Origin: Ktedonobacteraceae bacterium
Lineage (GTDB): Bacteria > Chloroflexota > Ktedonobacteria > Ktedonobacterales > Ktedonobacteraceae
Direction: 5' to 3'
Assembly (NCBI GenBank): GCA_014896635.1
Contig: JADBKA010000011.1
Location: 1 to 38,924, forward strand
Length of the DNA: 38,924 bases
The notes below the pieces were generated by a model, which did not search any database, was not told where the DNA came from, and worked only from the letters and a program-made list of their open reading frames with translations. The position numbers were made by a program, and so were the translations under genes. Numbering within the stretch: position 1 is the stretch's first letter; each line of letters begins with the position of its first letter. Shown here in pieces: positions 16,291 through 25,175 of this stretch.

Positions 16291-17727
16291 TTATGGAACA
16301 CTGCCTGCGAGAGACATAAAAGTGTAGGCCGGCAGGTAGACAAAGTGCAACGCTGAGAGAGGGAGGGGCGGGCGTGGTCGTGGTACATCCCAGTAGACGG
16401 GATAGAGGAAGTCCGCTCCTTTATCCAGGTGCAGCGCATATTCCCACTCGCGGGTGACGTAGCTCGCCTGTTGAGCACGAGCGGACCAGCAGAGCTGGAA
16501 AACATCGGCGCCTTCGATAGCGCTGCGTACTTCTTCGCACAGTTTGCGGCTGGATCGTAGCGTTTCGATGTTCAGCATCGTTGTATTCCCCAATGCCCGG
16601 TAGACGTGCAGACAGGCGTTCCTGGCCGCCGTATCTTCAAAACTGTATGCGGCAAAAACGCGCCTGTAGAGTTGTGTCGTGCGACTGCTGTCACGATCAG
16701 GTATCTGCGCATCGGGAGCCATGATCACTATTTCCAGTTTCAGGCGCGCTATAAGCAAAGGACCGGCAAAGAAGGAAATGACTCCGCTGGCTGTTTTCCC
16801 CGCGAGATCTCGCTTGCCGGATATGCGAAGCACCAGTTGATGCCAGTCGTTCTGCCAGTGGAAGGTCAGTCGCCTGGGATTGAAGATTACGCCCGGACAT
16901 TCAGGTATCACGGTGATCGGCAGTCCCTGTAGGGACTGCGGGCCGGGCTGCTCCCCGCCGGGTCTGTGCAAGTGAATGGCGGAATCAGCCTCTTCTTCCC
17001 TGTACAGGGATGCATCTTTGTAAATAGCCGTGGCTGCCTGCTCAACGTGCGCATAGAGGAGCAGCACATACCAGTTAGAAGCGGTGATTTGCTGCGGCAA
17101 GAAAGCAGTAAAACGCAGCGGAGCGCCGGGCCACTCTGGTGGAAGGCTCGAAGGGACCAGAGGGGTGGAAGGGGCTGGCGGAGTCTGTAGCACTGCCGGT
17201 CGCGGCGCGACCGCTGGCGAGAGAACAGGTGACGGGGCAACTTGCGCAACCGGCAGAGGAAGATCGACGTCAGCACGCTCACCCGGTTGTTTCTGCTCAC
17301 CGCTATGCAGGTTCTGTACGCCAGCATGGCGGTGCTGCGCCTCTGCCACCGCTTTTTCTACTTCGGAAAGCAGCGGGTTCTGGATTGTGGGAAGGTCCGA
17401 CATATCTTCTGAAGCCTGGAAGACAAACATCAATCTGCCGAGGTTGATTCTATCGCCATGATTGAGAACATATGGCTTCATGACCTCAACCGGTTCACCA
17501 TTGAGTAGCGTGCCGTTAACGCTCCCTTCGTCGCGCAGGATATAATCGTCATTTTCGCGGACAATGACGGCATGGCGACGTGAGATGAGCTTATCTTGCG
17601 AGAGTCTGATATCACGTGCAGAGCCACGCCCTATGGTTGTTTCTGTCTTCTCCAGCGTGTACTCCCGCATGACCTCACCTGCCTGAGAGCAGAGGAGCAA
17701 GCGGGCAGGTGGTTTGATCAGGCTCAT
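16291..17727 (-). CDS. FHA domain - unnamed beta domain - TIR-like domain fusion
   Basis: The 478-residue product starts with an FHA phosphothreonine-binding domain (about 20-105) with GRGSARDIRLS, SRRHAVI and DEGSVNGTLLNG. A Pro-rich linker follows (about 120-200). A beta-rich domain of unknown family (about 200-350) has WYVLLLYAHV and FNPRRLTFHWQNDWHQLVLR. The last part (about 355-470) looks like a TIR fold: VFAAYSFEDTAARNA, then a GADVFQLCWSARA strand and SYVTREWEYAL. The Glu of the last motif lies where TIR NAD-cleaving enzymes carry the catalytic residue, but activity is not shown. ATG 17727 is taken because the family similarity begins there; the ribosome binding site GAGG is modest. 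The product suggests kinase-dependent signalling or stress/defence. Confidence 0.72.
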   Translation of the reverse strand: MSLIKPPARLLLCSQAGEVMREYTLEKTETTIGRGSARDIRLSQDKLISRRHAVIVRENDDYILRDEGSVNGTLLNGEPVEVMKPYVLNHGDRINLGRLMFVFQASEDMSDLPTIQNPLLSEVEKAVAEAQHRHAGVQNLHSGEQKQPGERADVDLPLPVAQVAPSPVLSPAVAPRPAVLQTPPAPSTPLVPSSLPPEWPGAPLRFTAFLPQQITASNWYVLLLYAHVEQAATAIYKDASLYREEEADSAIHLHRPGGEQPGPQSLQGLPITVIPECPGVIFNPRRLTFHWQNDWHQLVLRISGKRDLAGKTASGVISFFAGPLLIARLKLEIVIMAPDAQIPDRDSSRTTQLYRRVFAAYSFEDTAARNACLHVYRALGNTTMLNIETLRSSRKLCEEVRSAIEGADVFQLCWSARAQQASYVTREWEYALHLDKGADFLYPVYWDVPRPRPPLPLSALHFVYLPAYTFMSLAGSVP

Positions 17728-17847
17728 GACTGCCCTCTGCCCGGAGCCTGCCGGGCGCTTCTGGCAATATAGTTCTACTCTGTAAGGCAAGCATAACAGA
17801 AAAAATGACACAAGGCAAGTAGTCGAGTGCTCGTATGATAGCCGCTC

Positions 17848-18312
17848 TCAGTGTTTCCTGGCGCTATTGACCAGCGCAAAGGGCCAGCGCCAGACCAGCA
17901 GCAGGATGGCATTGGTGACCAGCGTAACCAGGAAGAAGGTGTACTCTGGAATGTGCCAGAGCCACAGCATACGCAGCACGTGGCCAACCGGCCAGGCACA
18001 GACCCAGGCCAGCAGCGTGCGCCTGACCATGCTGGCAGGCGACGTTTCAAGGCCACGCCTGTACGCTCCAAGCCAGGGCGCCACCAGGAACCAGCCGATG
18101 AGAAAAGGCGCGGCAGTTACAACAATCTGCCAGAGCGCGTCGAAGCCGGCTGCCTCACCATGACTGCGACGCCCAAGCATGGCAAAAATGAGAAAGACCA
18201 GAATATCGCCGACGGCAAGTGTCAGGATACGGCGCACATCCGACATGCCCTTGCCTGCGGCAGATCCTTCCGCTGTCGTGCCGGTATTATTCACAGTATC
18301 TTTGATTTCCAT
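17848..18312 (-). CDS. DUF3054 family membrane protein
   Basis: The 154-residue product has four hydrophobic segments and the family pattern GDILVFLIFAMLGRRSHGE followed by TAAPFLIGWFLVAPWLGAY. DUF3054 proteins are small integral membrane proteins of unknown function. It is the last gene of the ccm operon on this strand, 39 bases after the ccmD stop. A hairpin at 18342-18363 lies between the two, so its expression may be lower than that of the ccm genes. ATG 18312 is used; an internal ATG after 22 residues is possible. Confidence 0.75.
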   Translation of the reverse strand: MEIKDTVNNTGTTAEGSAAGKGMSDVRRILTLAVGDILVFLIFAMLGRRSHGEAAGFDALWQIVVTAAPFLIGWFLVAPWLGAYRRGLETSPASMVRRTLLAWVCAWPVGHVLRMLWLWHIPEYTFFLVTLVTNAILLLVWRWPFALVNSARKH

Positions 18313-18341
18313 GTAAGGTATTGCTCCATTTGTGTTAACTT

Positions 18342-18371
18342 CAGGAGAGTTTCAGCTCTCCTGGACCTCTC
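18342..18371. repeat. Repeat-core hairpin at the end of ccmD
   Basis: On the minus strand GAGGTCCAGGAGAG-CTGAAA-CTCTCCTG repeats the core of the dispersed element. The 8-bp stem pairs 18342-18349 with 18356-18363. It provides the last codons and stop of ccmD. Confidence 0.5.
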
Positions 18372-18525
18372 CCTTCTCTTTCGCTGTAGATTCGCGCACC
18401 AGTTCCTCAACGGCGGCAAGCTCCATGCGCACGCTGTTCAGGCGCATCACAATGAACGCGAGGTAGGCGAACAGTGCGATCCACGCGATAATATAAGCTG
18501 CGATAAGATATGTTGCTCCTTGCAT
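18352..18525 (-). CDS. ccmD: Heme exporter subunit CcmD
   Basis: This 57-residue gene sits where CcmD is expected, directly after ccmC. The product has one membrane segment (about 6-27, TYLIAAYIIAWIALFAYLAF) followed by a basic and then coiled, charged tail (RMELAAVEELVRE). CcmD holds CcmC and CcmE together during release of heme-loaded CcmE. AGGAGA lies eight bases before ATG 18525, overlapping the end of ccmC. The last codons (GEVQES) come from a copy of the dispersed repeat core, so the tail has been extended or replaced by the repeat. The identification rests on position, size and topology. Confidence 0.75.
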   Translation of the reverse strand: MQGATYLIAAYIIAWIALFAYLAFIVMRLNSVRMELAAVEELVRESTAKEKGEVQES

Positions 18526-18538
18526 GAGCGATTCTCCT

Positions 18539-19279
18539 CTATTCGAGACCGGCGCGCAGGCGCTGCGCCAGCGTTTGCATCCTTTGTAAACGGTACACCA
18601 GGATCATCAGCAGGCTGTAGAGCAGGGTGAAAGCGACGAGTGCGACCAGGAGCGTCAGCACGACTGCCGGAGGCAGTGCGCCGGGGACGCCGACTTCTTT
18701 CGCCGGGTGCAGCGTGCGCCACCAGTTAGCAGCTTCGTAGATGATCGGCACGTCGATCACGCCGACAATGGCAAGCACGGCGGCAGCACGCGCGCTGGCA
18801 TGGGTGCGTCCCATATAGTTACGCAGCATGAGGTAGCCGATAAACATGAACCAGAGTATCAGCGTGGCAGTCAACTGCGGCTCCCAGGTCCACCAGGTTC
18901 CCCAGATGGGCTTGCCCCACAGTGAGCCGGTGGTGAGCGCGATAGTGAGAAAGACGGCTCCGATCTCAGCCGAAGCGCGTGCCAGCAAATCCCAGCGCTC
19001 ATCGGCTTTAATCAGATAAACGATGCCGCCAAGCGCGACTATCACGAACGCCAGCATGCCAATCCAGGCCGAAGGCACGTGGATGTAGAAGATGCGCTGC
19101 GCATCTCCCTGAATGGCATCGGTCGGCGCGTAGAAGAAAATCAGCCAGATGGCGGCGATGATAGCAATGAACGAAGGCACACCCAGGAGCAGAGGCGCAA
19201 TAAACGCCCCGCGTGGTCGCTGCACAGTCGCTTCATCCCGCCGGCGCTCAACGCTCGTTTCGCGCTTCGCCAGTACCAT
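18539..19279 (-). CDS. ccmC: Heme exporter permease CcmC
   Basis: The 246-residue product has six hydrophobic segments and the tryptophan-rich heme-handling motif WGTWWTWEPQLTAT. Histidines occur in the expected loops (YIHVPSAW; WWRTLHPAKE). CcmC binds heme at the outer face of the membrane and transfers it to CcmE. ATG 19279 is four bases after the ccmB stop, so the two are translationally close. The motif has Glu-Pro-Gln where many proteobacterial CcmC proteins have Asp-Ala-Arg. Confidence 0.92.
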   Translation of the reverse strand: MVLAKRETSVERRRDEATVQRPRGAFIAPLLLGVPSFIAIIAAIWLIFFYAPTDAIQGDAQRIFYIHVPSAWIGMLAFVIVALGGIVYLIKADERWDLLARASAEIGAVFLTIALTTGSLWGKPIWGTWWTWEPQLTATLILWFMFIGYLMLRNYMGRTHASARAAAVLAIVGVIDVPIIYEAANWWRTLHPAKEVGVPGALPPAVVLTLLVALVAFTLLYSLLMILVYRLQRMQTLAQRLRAGLE

Positions 19280-19283
19280 AGGT

Positions 19284-19961
19284 TTACTCCTCTATCACAT
19301 ACTGAAACGTGAGCATCGAGACACTCAGAAAAATTATATCAAATGCGATGATCAGGCCAAACCAGGGCGGTTCGTTCACTACCGGCGCGATCAACGCGCC
19401 AGTCAGGCGCACGGCACCGATTACTACCGGCACCAGCAGCGGAAAGACGAGCACGGGGAGCAGCAACTCGCGCGCTCGCGTTGCCGCCGTCATGGCCGAG
19501 AAGAGCGTGCCGATGCTGGCAATGCCGGTCGTTCCCACCAGGACGACGAGCAGTAGCTCGCCGATAGAAAGGCGCACGTCGAAGAGCACGATGAAAACAG
19601 GGATGGCAACAACTTCGACGATGCCGATAAAGAGCAGGTTGCCGAGCAGCTTGGCGAGGTAGATGGCTCTGCGATCTACCGGGCAGAGCAGGAGACGGTC
19701 CAGTGCGCTCTGTTCGCGTTCGGTGGCCATCGTGCGTCCGAGACCGAGCAGGCTGGCAAAAAGAAACGCTATCCACAGGACACCAGGTGCAACGGCAGCT
19801 TTATCACCAATGCGTAGATCAAAGGCAAAGTTGAAGACCACCAGCACGAGCAGCGCAAAAAGAGCCATACCGACCCAGGTCTGCCGGCTGCGCAGTTCGC
19901 AGCGAATATCCTTCCACAGAATAGTCCCTACCTGTATGCAAAAGTCCTGTACGCTCCTCAT
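19284..19961 (-). CDS. ccmB: Heme exporter permease CcmB
   Basis: The 225-residue product has six hydrophobic segments and the family pattern KDIRCELRSRQTW near the start, then FLFASLLGLGRTMATERE and LLLCPVDRRAIYLAKLLGN. CcmB is the membrane partner of the ATPase CcmA in the CcmABCD complex. Its start overlaps the ccmA stop by four bases, as expected of subunits made in equal amounts. Confidence 0.92.
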   Translation of the reverse strand: MRSVQDFCIQVGTILWKDIRCELRSRQTWVGMALFALLVLVVFNFAFDLRIGDKAAVAPGVLWIAFLFASLLGLGRTMATEREQSALDRLLLCPVDRRAIYLAKLLGNLLFIGIVEVVAIPVFIVLFDVRLSIGELLLVVLVGTTGIASIGTLFSAMTAATRARELLLPVLVFPLLVPVVIGAVRLTGALIAPVVNEPPWFGLIIAFDIIFLSVSMLTFQYVIEE

Positions 19962-20770
19962 CGCCCCATCTCCTGATATATGCGCTGTAATTCGGTGAGT
20001 TCGAGCTGCGCGGCTGCCTGCCGGTAGGCGATACGCCCGCCGCCAAGCACAACGACCTGATCGCTCAGAGAGAGGGCGCGATCAAGCAGGTGTGTGGTGA
20101 AGAGAACACCACCACCACGCGCTGTGTGCTCGCTCAGCAAGACGTTAATCAGCGCGTGGCCAGCCTGATCGAGTCCGGTATCAGGCTCGTCAAGCAGCAG
20201 CAGCAGCGGGTTGTGCAGCAAGGCACGCGCCCAGGCGAGACGCTGGAGCTGCCCGCGTGAGAGTGTGCCGGCGCGCTCGTTCTGCTGCCGTTGTAAGCCA
20301 ACGCGCCGCAACAATTCTTGCGCCCGCTCCACCGCGTGCTCTACCGCGTACATACGGCCAAAGAATAGCAGATTCTCCAGCACGGTCAGATCTTCGTAGA
20401 GATAGGGCTGATGGGCTACGAGGCCAACAAGACGGCGCACGCGCTGCGCATCACGCGCACAGTCGAGGCCCGCAACGGTGACAGAGCCGGCGCTCGCTTT
20501 CGCCAGGCAAGCAAGGATACGCAGGAGTGTGGTTTTGCCGGCTCCGTTCGCGCCGAGCAGCGCCATGCATTCGCCGCGCTGAAGCGTGAGATCAATGCCG
20601 CGCAGCACCGGTTTCAGGGTATAGCTTTTCTTGAGACCGCATACCTCTACCAGCGCCGGTTCAGTCGCCTCTCTCTCTAAAAACCGCTCACCTGGCTTCT
20701 TCTGTGCTTTACCTTCTATCATATGCTCCACCCCGGCAGACGCGCGGTAGCCGGTCTCCACGCTGCTCAT
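19958..20770 (-). CDS. ccmA: Heme exporter ATP-binding protein CcmA
   Basis: The 270-residue product is an ABC ATPase with Walker A GANGAGKTT, signature LSRGQLQRLAWARALL, Walker B LLLLLDEPDTGLD and switch His in TTHLLD. CcmA uses ATP to drive release of holo-CcmE from the CcmC-CcmD-CcmE complex. It carries about 40 extra residues before the conserved domain. The start overlaps the stop of the preceding gene by four bases (ATGA). An internal start (ATG after 16 codons) is possible. Confidence 0.92.
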   Translation of the reverse strand: MSSVETGYRASAGVEHMIEGKAQKKPGERFLEREATEPALVEVCGLKKSYTLKPVLRGIDLTLQRGECMALLGANGAGKTTLLRILACLAKASAGSVTVAGLDCARDAQRVRRLVGLVAHQPYLYEDLTVLENLLFFGRMYAVEHAVERAQELLRRVGLQRQQNERAGTLSRGQLQRLAWARALLHNPLLLLLDEPDTGLDQAGHALINVLLSEHTARGGGVLFTTHLLDRALSLSDQVVVLGGGRIAYRQAAAQLELTELQRIYQEMGR

Positions 20771-22158
20771 CTGCGGCTCGCCTCTCGTCTGCTCTTCTCC
20801 TCATTTATCAGCCTGCGTAGCTGCGCTTTAAGTTTTGCACGCTTCTCCTGATAAACTGTCTTTTTGATTTTACCGTCCTCGTAGGTTTTATCCAGTTCGA
20901 GTATTTTGTGCAGAAGTGCCTGCTGACGCTCTTTTGGATCTCTGCCATCGCTCTCTTCTTCTTCGTCTTCATTCTTGCTCTTTTGCCTGGATGAATCGTA
21001 TTTCGTCTCTTTCTCCTCGCTCTTTGTTCGCTCACGCTCAGAGGACGTCTCTCTCGCCCGGCTGCTGCGCGTTGAACGCTTTTTCGCGGGAAAGAACCGT
21101 CCCTGAAGACGCACGAGAAAGGCAGTGACAAAGAGAATCGCTATCATGATCACTATGCCCACAACCAGCCAGACGATGTTCATATTGATCGGCGAGGGCG
21201 CGCTGGCGCTGGCCGGCAGCGGTAGACCTTCCATATTCAGATGGACTTCCTGCCCCGGTAGCAACTGCGAGGTCTGCAAGCGGCGGTAAGCATGCTGGTC
21301 GGCATTGACGACACCCTGCGCGGTCAGCGAGCCAGAACTGGTGCGAATATCAGGCGGTACCAGCACCGACAGCAGCAGCGTAGGATATCGTGCAGTATAG
21401 GCGAGATCATAGCTGGATGAAGTGTAGGGGACTTCAAAGGCGAAGGAGAATTCGGACGCGCCGGGCGGAATTGCCGCATCGGTGGCAAAGCCGCCATCAA
21501 CCTGGATGGCCTTATAGCCGCCAAATCCTTTGCTTAGATTAACGTTGCGCGCACCGCGCGGCAGCGAGAACAGCAGCGCGTTGGGCCTGCCCTTGCTGGC
21601 ATCAAGCGAGCCGACATAGGTGCGCAGGTCCAGATTCCTGAAGCCGTAGATCTCCGATATGGTAATAGTGCCTTTCTTCGTATCAGGCTCGCGTATGAGG
21701 AGAGTGGTTTGAACAATAGCGAGCTTGCTGGTATCGGTGGTGGCCTGGTAGACCGTCAGGTTGACCTGCTGCTCTGCTTTCTGGGCCAGCGAAACCACGT
21801 CGGAGATATACTGCGCGCCCTGGTAGCGTATGTAGACAACGTAACTGATGGTTTTGTCGGTTGCCAGGTTAGAGAAAGTGTAGGTGCCGTGCGCATCGGT
21901 CGTGGTGCTGGTCAGATCGCGGGTGCTGCTGCCCTGCGCCATCTGGAGCGTCACGCTTTGTCCGGCAAGTGGTGCATTTTTATGCGTGCCATCCAGCAAT
22001 TGGCCGGTAATGCGACCATTGCCAGCATCTCGCACAGCCGCCTGGACATTGTGGGCAGACGCGAAATCGCCGGCAACCAGGCTCGCAGCGATGAGCACGA
22101 CCACAGCCAGCACACTCAATAGACATATATATGTAAGTCTATGTATCATCTTTCTCAT
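20767..22158 (-). CDS. Unknown membrane protein with CnaB/carboxypeptidase-regulatory-like domain, in the ccm operon
   Basis: From ATG 22158 the product has 463 residues. It has a signal peptide or anchor (about 5-30), a carboxypeptidase-regulatory/CnaB-like beta-sandwich (about 48-125, GRITGQLLDG and TDAHGTYTFSNL), a second beta-rich region, one membrane segment (about 325-350), and a long charged cytoplasmic tail. The tail is rich in Arg, Ser, Glu and Lys. Its end, HKILELDKTYEDGKIKKTVY, forms a helical hairpin resembling that of the neighbouring CcmI-like protein. The gene overlaps the ccmI-like stop upstream and ccmA downstream, so it is part of the maturation operon. No canonical Ccm protein fits; a scaffold for apocytochrome or heme handling is inference. 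GTG 22170 is an alternative start. Confidence 0.6.
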   Translation of the reverse strand: MRKMIHRLTYICLLSVLAVVVLIAASLVAGDFASAHNVQAAVRDAGNGRITGQLLDGTHKNAPLAGQSVTLQMAQGSSTRDLTSTTTDAHGTYTFSNLATDKTISYVVYIRYQGAQYISDVVSLAQKAEQQVNLTVYQATTDTSKLAIVQTTLLIREPDTKKGTITISEIYGFRNLDLRTYVGSLDASKGRPNALLFSLPRGARNVNLSKGFGGYKAIQVDGGFATDAAIPPGASEFSFAFEVPYTSSSYDLAYTARYPTLLLSVLVPPDIRTSSGSLTAQGVVNADQHAYRRLQTSQLLPGQEVHLNMEGLPLPASASAPSPINMNIVWLVVGIVIMIAILFVTAFLVRLQGRFFPAKKRSTRSSRARETSSERERTKSEEKETKYDSSRQKSKNEDEEEESDGRDPKERQQALLHKILELDKTYEDGKIKKTVYQEKRAKLKAQLRRLINEEKSRREASRR

Positions 22159-22537
22159 GATGTCCTTCACGTTCCCTTAGCCTGCGCAACTGCTCTTCAA
22201 TCTCATCATCAATTTCCTGGTCACTTCTATAGCGCGATTTGAGCGCCACCAGCGCCCGGTTCATATACTGCTCGCGTAAAGCGCGATAATCAGCCTCAGC
22301 AATATTACCAAGCTGGTAGTCGAATTCCACCTCTTGCAAGGCGCCACGTACCGCCCGTTCCTGCTCTTCAACCGGCTCAGCAGCATCACCGGCATCACCG
22401 GTACCGGCAGCACTTTCGCTGTCCGGTGCCGCCTTTACAGGATACGCGGTCACAACGGGTGCATGCCGCTGATACAGCGGAAAGAGCACAAACGCAAGTG
22501 CCAGCATACCGAGAGCAATAGCTACGATGATTCCCAT
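22139..22537 (-). CDS. CcmI-like cytochrome c maturation protein (short form)
   Basis: The 132-residue product has an N-terminal membrane segment (about 1-20), an acidic linker, and a helical hairpin ALQEVEFDYQLGNIAEADYR that matches the CcmI N-terminal region. The TPR domain that proteobacterial CcmI uses to hold apocytochromes is missing. It overlaps ccmH upstream (16 bases) and the unknown gene downstream. The shared hairpin in the next protein hints that the two divide the CcmI role. Confidence 0.68.
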   Translation of the reverse strand: MGIIVAIALGMLALAFVLFPLYQRHAPVVTAYPVKAAPDSESAAGTGDAGDAAEPVEEQERAVRGALQEVEFDYQLGNIAEADYRALREQYMNRALVALKSRYRSDQEIDDEIEEQLRRLREREGHHEKDDT

Positions 22538-23121
22538 GAGCGTTCCCTCATCCTGTAATGCTCAAATAGTGCATCGTCTTCGGCCAGTTCCTCAACGAGT
22601 AGAGAGCGCAGGTAAGCCGTTTCTTCGGTATTTGCACCATTTATGACCGTTTTCTCTTTTCGTTGTTCCTGCTCCTTTCCCAGATGCGGAACAGCCGCCG
22701 CCGCGTCAGAGGCTGCTCGCCAGTCGCGCAGGGTTAGCAGCAGAAAGAGCGCGCCCAGTCCTATCGACGTGATAGGCACCAGCCAGGTCAGCAGCGTGAT
22801 GCCCTGCCAGGGCGGCGACCAGACGACGCTGCTGCCGTAGCGGCTCGCAAAATACTGGATAATCTCCTGCTCGGACCTGCCCTGCTGCAACTGCTGGCGG
22901 ATCGCGTCACGCATCTGCTGCGCCAGCGCCGATTGAGAATCCGCCACTGACTGGCCCTGACAGAGTTGGCAGGTGAGTTGCTCAGCCACCGCCTGCACAC
23001 GCTGGTCGAGCGTGCGCCTGGTCAGCGCAATCAGCCAGAGCGACGACCAGACGGCAACGATCAGCGCCACCGCAGCCAGTAGCAGGAAAAGCCTGCGCCT
23101 CTGCTTTCTGTTTTCTCTCAT
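22522..23121 (-). CDS. ccmH: Cytochrome c maturation protein CcmH (CycL-type)
   Basis: The 199-residue product has a signal anchor (about 10-33), the redox motif LTCQLCQGQSVADS with C51 and C54, and a C-terminal membrane segment (about 105-125). CcmH reduces the CxxCH cysteines of apocytochromes outside the membrane so that CcmF can attach heme. The cytoplasmic tail of about 70 residues is longer than in classical CcmH. The start overlaps the ccmF stop by four bases. Confidence 0.88.
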   Translation of the reverse strand: MRENRKQRRRLFLLLAAVALIVAVWSSLWLIALTRRTLDQRVQAVAEQLTCQLCQGQSVADSQSALAQQMRDAIRQQLQQGRSEQEIIQYFASRYGSSVVWSPPWQGITLLTWLVPITSIGLGALFLLLTLRDWRAASDAAAAVPHLGKEQEQRKEKTVINGANTEETAYLRSLLVEELAEDDALFEHYRMRERSWESS

Positions 23122-25160
23122 GAGACCGCCACTCCCTTCTCCTGGCTCTCACCCGGCGCCGTCTCTCCAGCATTCTCGGACGGCGTTGCACGCGGCACAC
23201 GAGCAGTGATCAGGCGTTGTGGGCGGCCAGGCCACCAGCATATGCTGCCGCCAAGCAGCATCAACACGCCACCGAGCCAGATGAACGGCACCAGCGGATT
23301 GATGAAGATGAGCAGGTTCGTTTCGCCTGCTCCCTTCCAATCGTTCAGCACAACATAGAGATCGGTCGCGCCGAAGGTCGTAATCTCGATCTGACTGGCA
23401 GGCTGGTCATTGAAGTTATGATAGATGGTACGCCCTGGATAAATATAGCGTTTGAGTTGTCCCTCGCGCCAGATCTGCACCTGCGAATAAATCATCTCGC
23501 GGTCCGGCAAGCCGGTATAGTCAATGTTGCCCAGGAAAACCAGGCGATAACCGGCGACGCTGGCTTCCTGACCGGCTTTGAGATTGACGCTCTGCTGGAT
23601 CTGGAAAAAGTGCGAACCGATGATGCCGGCAGTGACCAGCACCAGCCCCAGATGCACGAGATAGCCACCGTACCGCTGGCGGTAGCGATTGAACAGCATG
23701 TACACGGCCAGTATGTAAGGTTCGCCATGCCTGTGACGGACGCGCGCGCCGCGCCAGAGTTCGTAGAAGATAGCGCCGGCAGTAAATGTGCAGACGGAGA
23801 AGCCGACATTAGCGGCGGGATCGGTGATGCCGGTCAGCGGCAGGATAAGCGCGCAGATGGCCGCGCCAACCGCCGGGATGCTCAGATTGCGCCACAGAGC
23901 CGCCGTCGAAGTGCGACGCCAGGCCAGCAACGGGCCAATGCCCATCGCCAGCACCAGCACGATCAGCAGCGGGCCAATGACGCTGTTGTAAAACGGCGGT
24001 CCCACGCTGATCGTCTGGCGACTGAGGAAGGACGAGACGAGTGGGAAGATCGTTCCCCAGAAGACGGCGAAGGCGATGCCGACCAGCAGCAGGTTGTTGA
24101 GCAGGAAAACGCCTTCGCGTGAGATAATCGAGTCAAATTCCTGTTCCGCACGCATGGCAGGCAGGCGGAACACAAACAGCCCGACCGAAAAGACGATCAC
24201 AATGACCAGGAACACGAAAAAGTAGATTCCAATGTCAGAGTACGCGAAGGAGTGGACTGAGCTAATAATACCACTACGCACCTCGAAGGTGCCAAAAATC
24301 GAGAGCGCAAACGACGCGATGACCAGGCTGAGATTCCAGACCTTGAGCATACTGCGCCGCTCCTGTACCAGTGCCGAGTGCAGGTAGGCCGTTGCCGTCA
24401 GCCAGGGCAACAGCGCCGCGTTTTCAACCGGGTCCCAGCCCCAGTAGCCTCCCCAGCCCAGAACGTGATAGGCCCACCAGGCTCCCAGCAGCAAGCCGCC
24501 CGTCTGAATCCCCCAGGCGGCAAGCATCCAGCGGCGAATGGCGTGCAGCCACTCATTGCTGAGCCGTCCTGTGATCATAGCCGCAACAGCGAAAGCAAAA
24601 GGCAGCGAGAAGCTCATAAAGCCAAGCAGCAGCAAAGGCGGATGGACCAGCATACCGGGGTCCAGCAGCAGCGGATTGAGGCCCCTGCCGTCTTCCGGCG
24701 GGGGGCTGATACGTACAAAAGGATTAGAGGCAGCGGTGAGCACAATCAGGAAGAAGGCTTCAATGCTCATCAGCACAGCGATGATATACGGCACCAGGGC
24801 CGCTGGCGTTCGCCGGGCCGTGAAGACGAAAATGGCGGAGAAAATCGCCAGCACCAGCGCCCAGTAGAGCAAGGAGCCTTCCTGCCCACCGTAAAACGCG
24901 GCGGTCGTGTAGAACCAGGACATGGCGCGGCTGGAGTGCTCGGCGACGTAACGCACGCCGAAATCGCGGGTCAGGAATGAGACCACCAGCGCAGCCGCCG
25001 CCAGCAGCGTAAAGCCGGTCACAATCAGCACGCCGCGCCTGGCACTCTCAACCAGCGGCGCGATATGGCGTACCGCTCCCAGTACGGCAGCGACAACTGA
25101 GTAGCAAGCAAAGCCCAGAGCCAGGATGAGAGCAATGATGCCAAGATCCGAAAAATACAC
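23118..25160 (-). CDS. ccmF: Cytochrome c heme lyase subunit CcmF
   Basis: The 680-residue product is a large polytopic membrane protein of the CcmF size. The tryptophan-rich motif WGGYWGWDPVENAALLPWL lies near residues 215-235. Flanking histidine-bearing loops and a long extracytoplasmic domain (about 500-630) are present. CcmF receives heme from CcmE and ligates it to reduced apocytochrome with CcmH. Fifteen bases separate its start from the ccmE stop. No truncation was seen. Confidence 0.95.
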   Translation of the reverse strand: MYFSDLGIIALILALGFACYSVVAAVLGAVRHIAPLVESARRGVLIVTGFTLLAAAALVVSFLTRDFGVRYVAEHSSRAMSWFYTTAAFYGGQEGSLLYWALVLAIFSAIFVFTARRTPAALVPYIIAVLMSIEAFFLIVLTAASNPFVRISPPPEDGRGLNPLLLDPGMLVHPPLLLLGFMSFSLPFAFAVAAMITGRLSNEWLHAIRRWMLAAWGIQTGGLLLGAWWAYHVLGWGGYWGWDPVENAALLPWLTATAYLHSALVQERRSMLKVWNLSLVIASFALSIFGTFEVRSGIISSVHSFAYSDIGIYFFVFLVIVIVFSVGLFVFRLPAMRAEQEFDSIISREGVFLLNNLLLVGIAFAVFWGTIFPLVSSFLSRQTISVGPPFYNSVIGPLLIVLVLAMGIGPLLAWRRTSTAALWRNLSIPAVGAAICALILPLTGITDPAANVGFSVCTFTAGAIFYELWRGARVRHRHGEPYILAVYMLFNRYRQRYGGYLVHLGLVLVTAGIIGSHFFQIQQSVNLKAGQEASVAGYRLVFLGNIDYTGLPDREMIYSQVQIWREGQLKRYIYPGRTIYHNFNDQPASQIEITTFGATDLYVVLNDWKGAGETNLLIFINPLVPFIWLGGVLMLLGGSICWWPGRPQRLITARVPRATPSENAGETAPGESQEKGVAVS

Positions 25161-25175
25161 AGCGTCTTCCTTCCT

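Noticed and set aside
23217..24122. Plus-strand open frame of 301 codons opposite ccmF
   Set aside because: Low-complexity Gln/Arg/His-rich translation typical of the complement of a membrane-protein gene.
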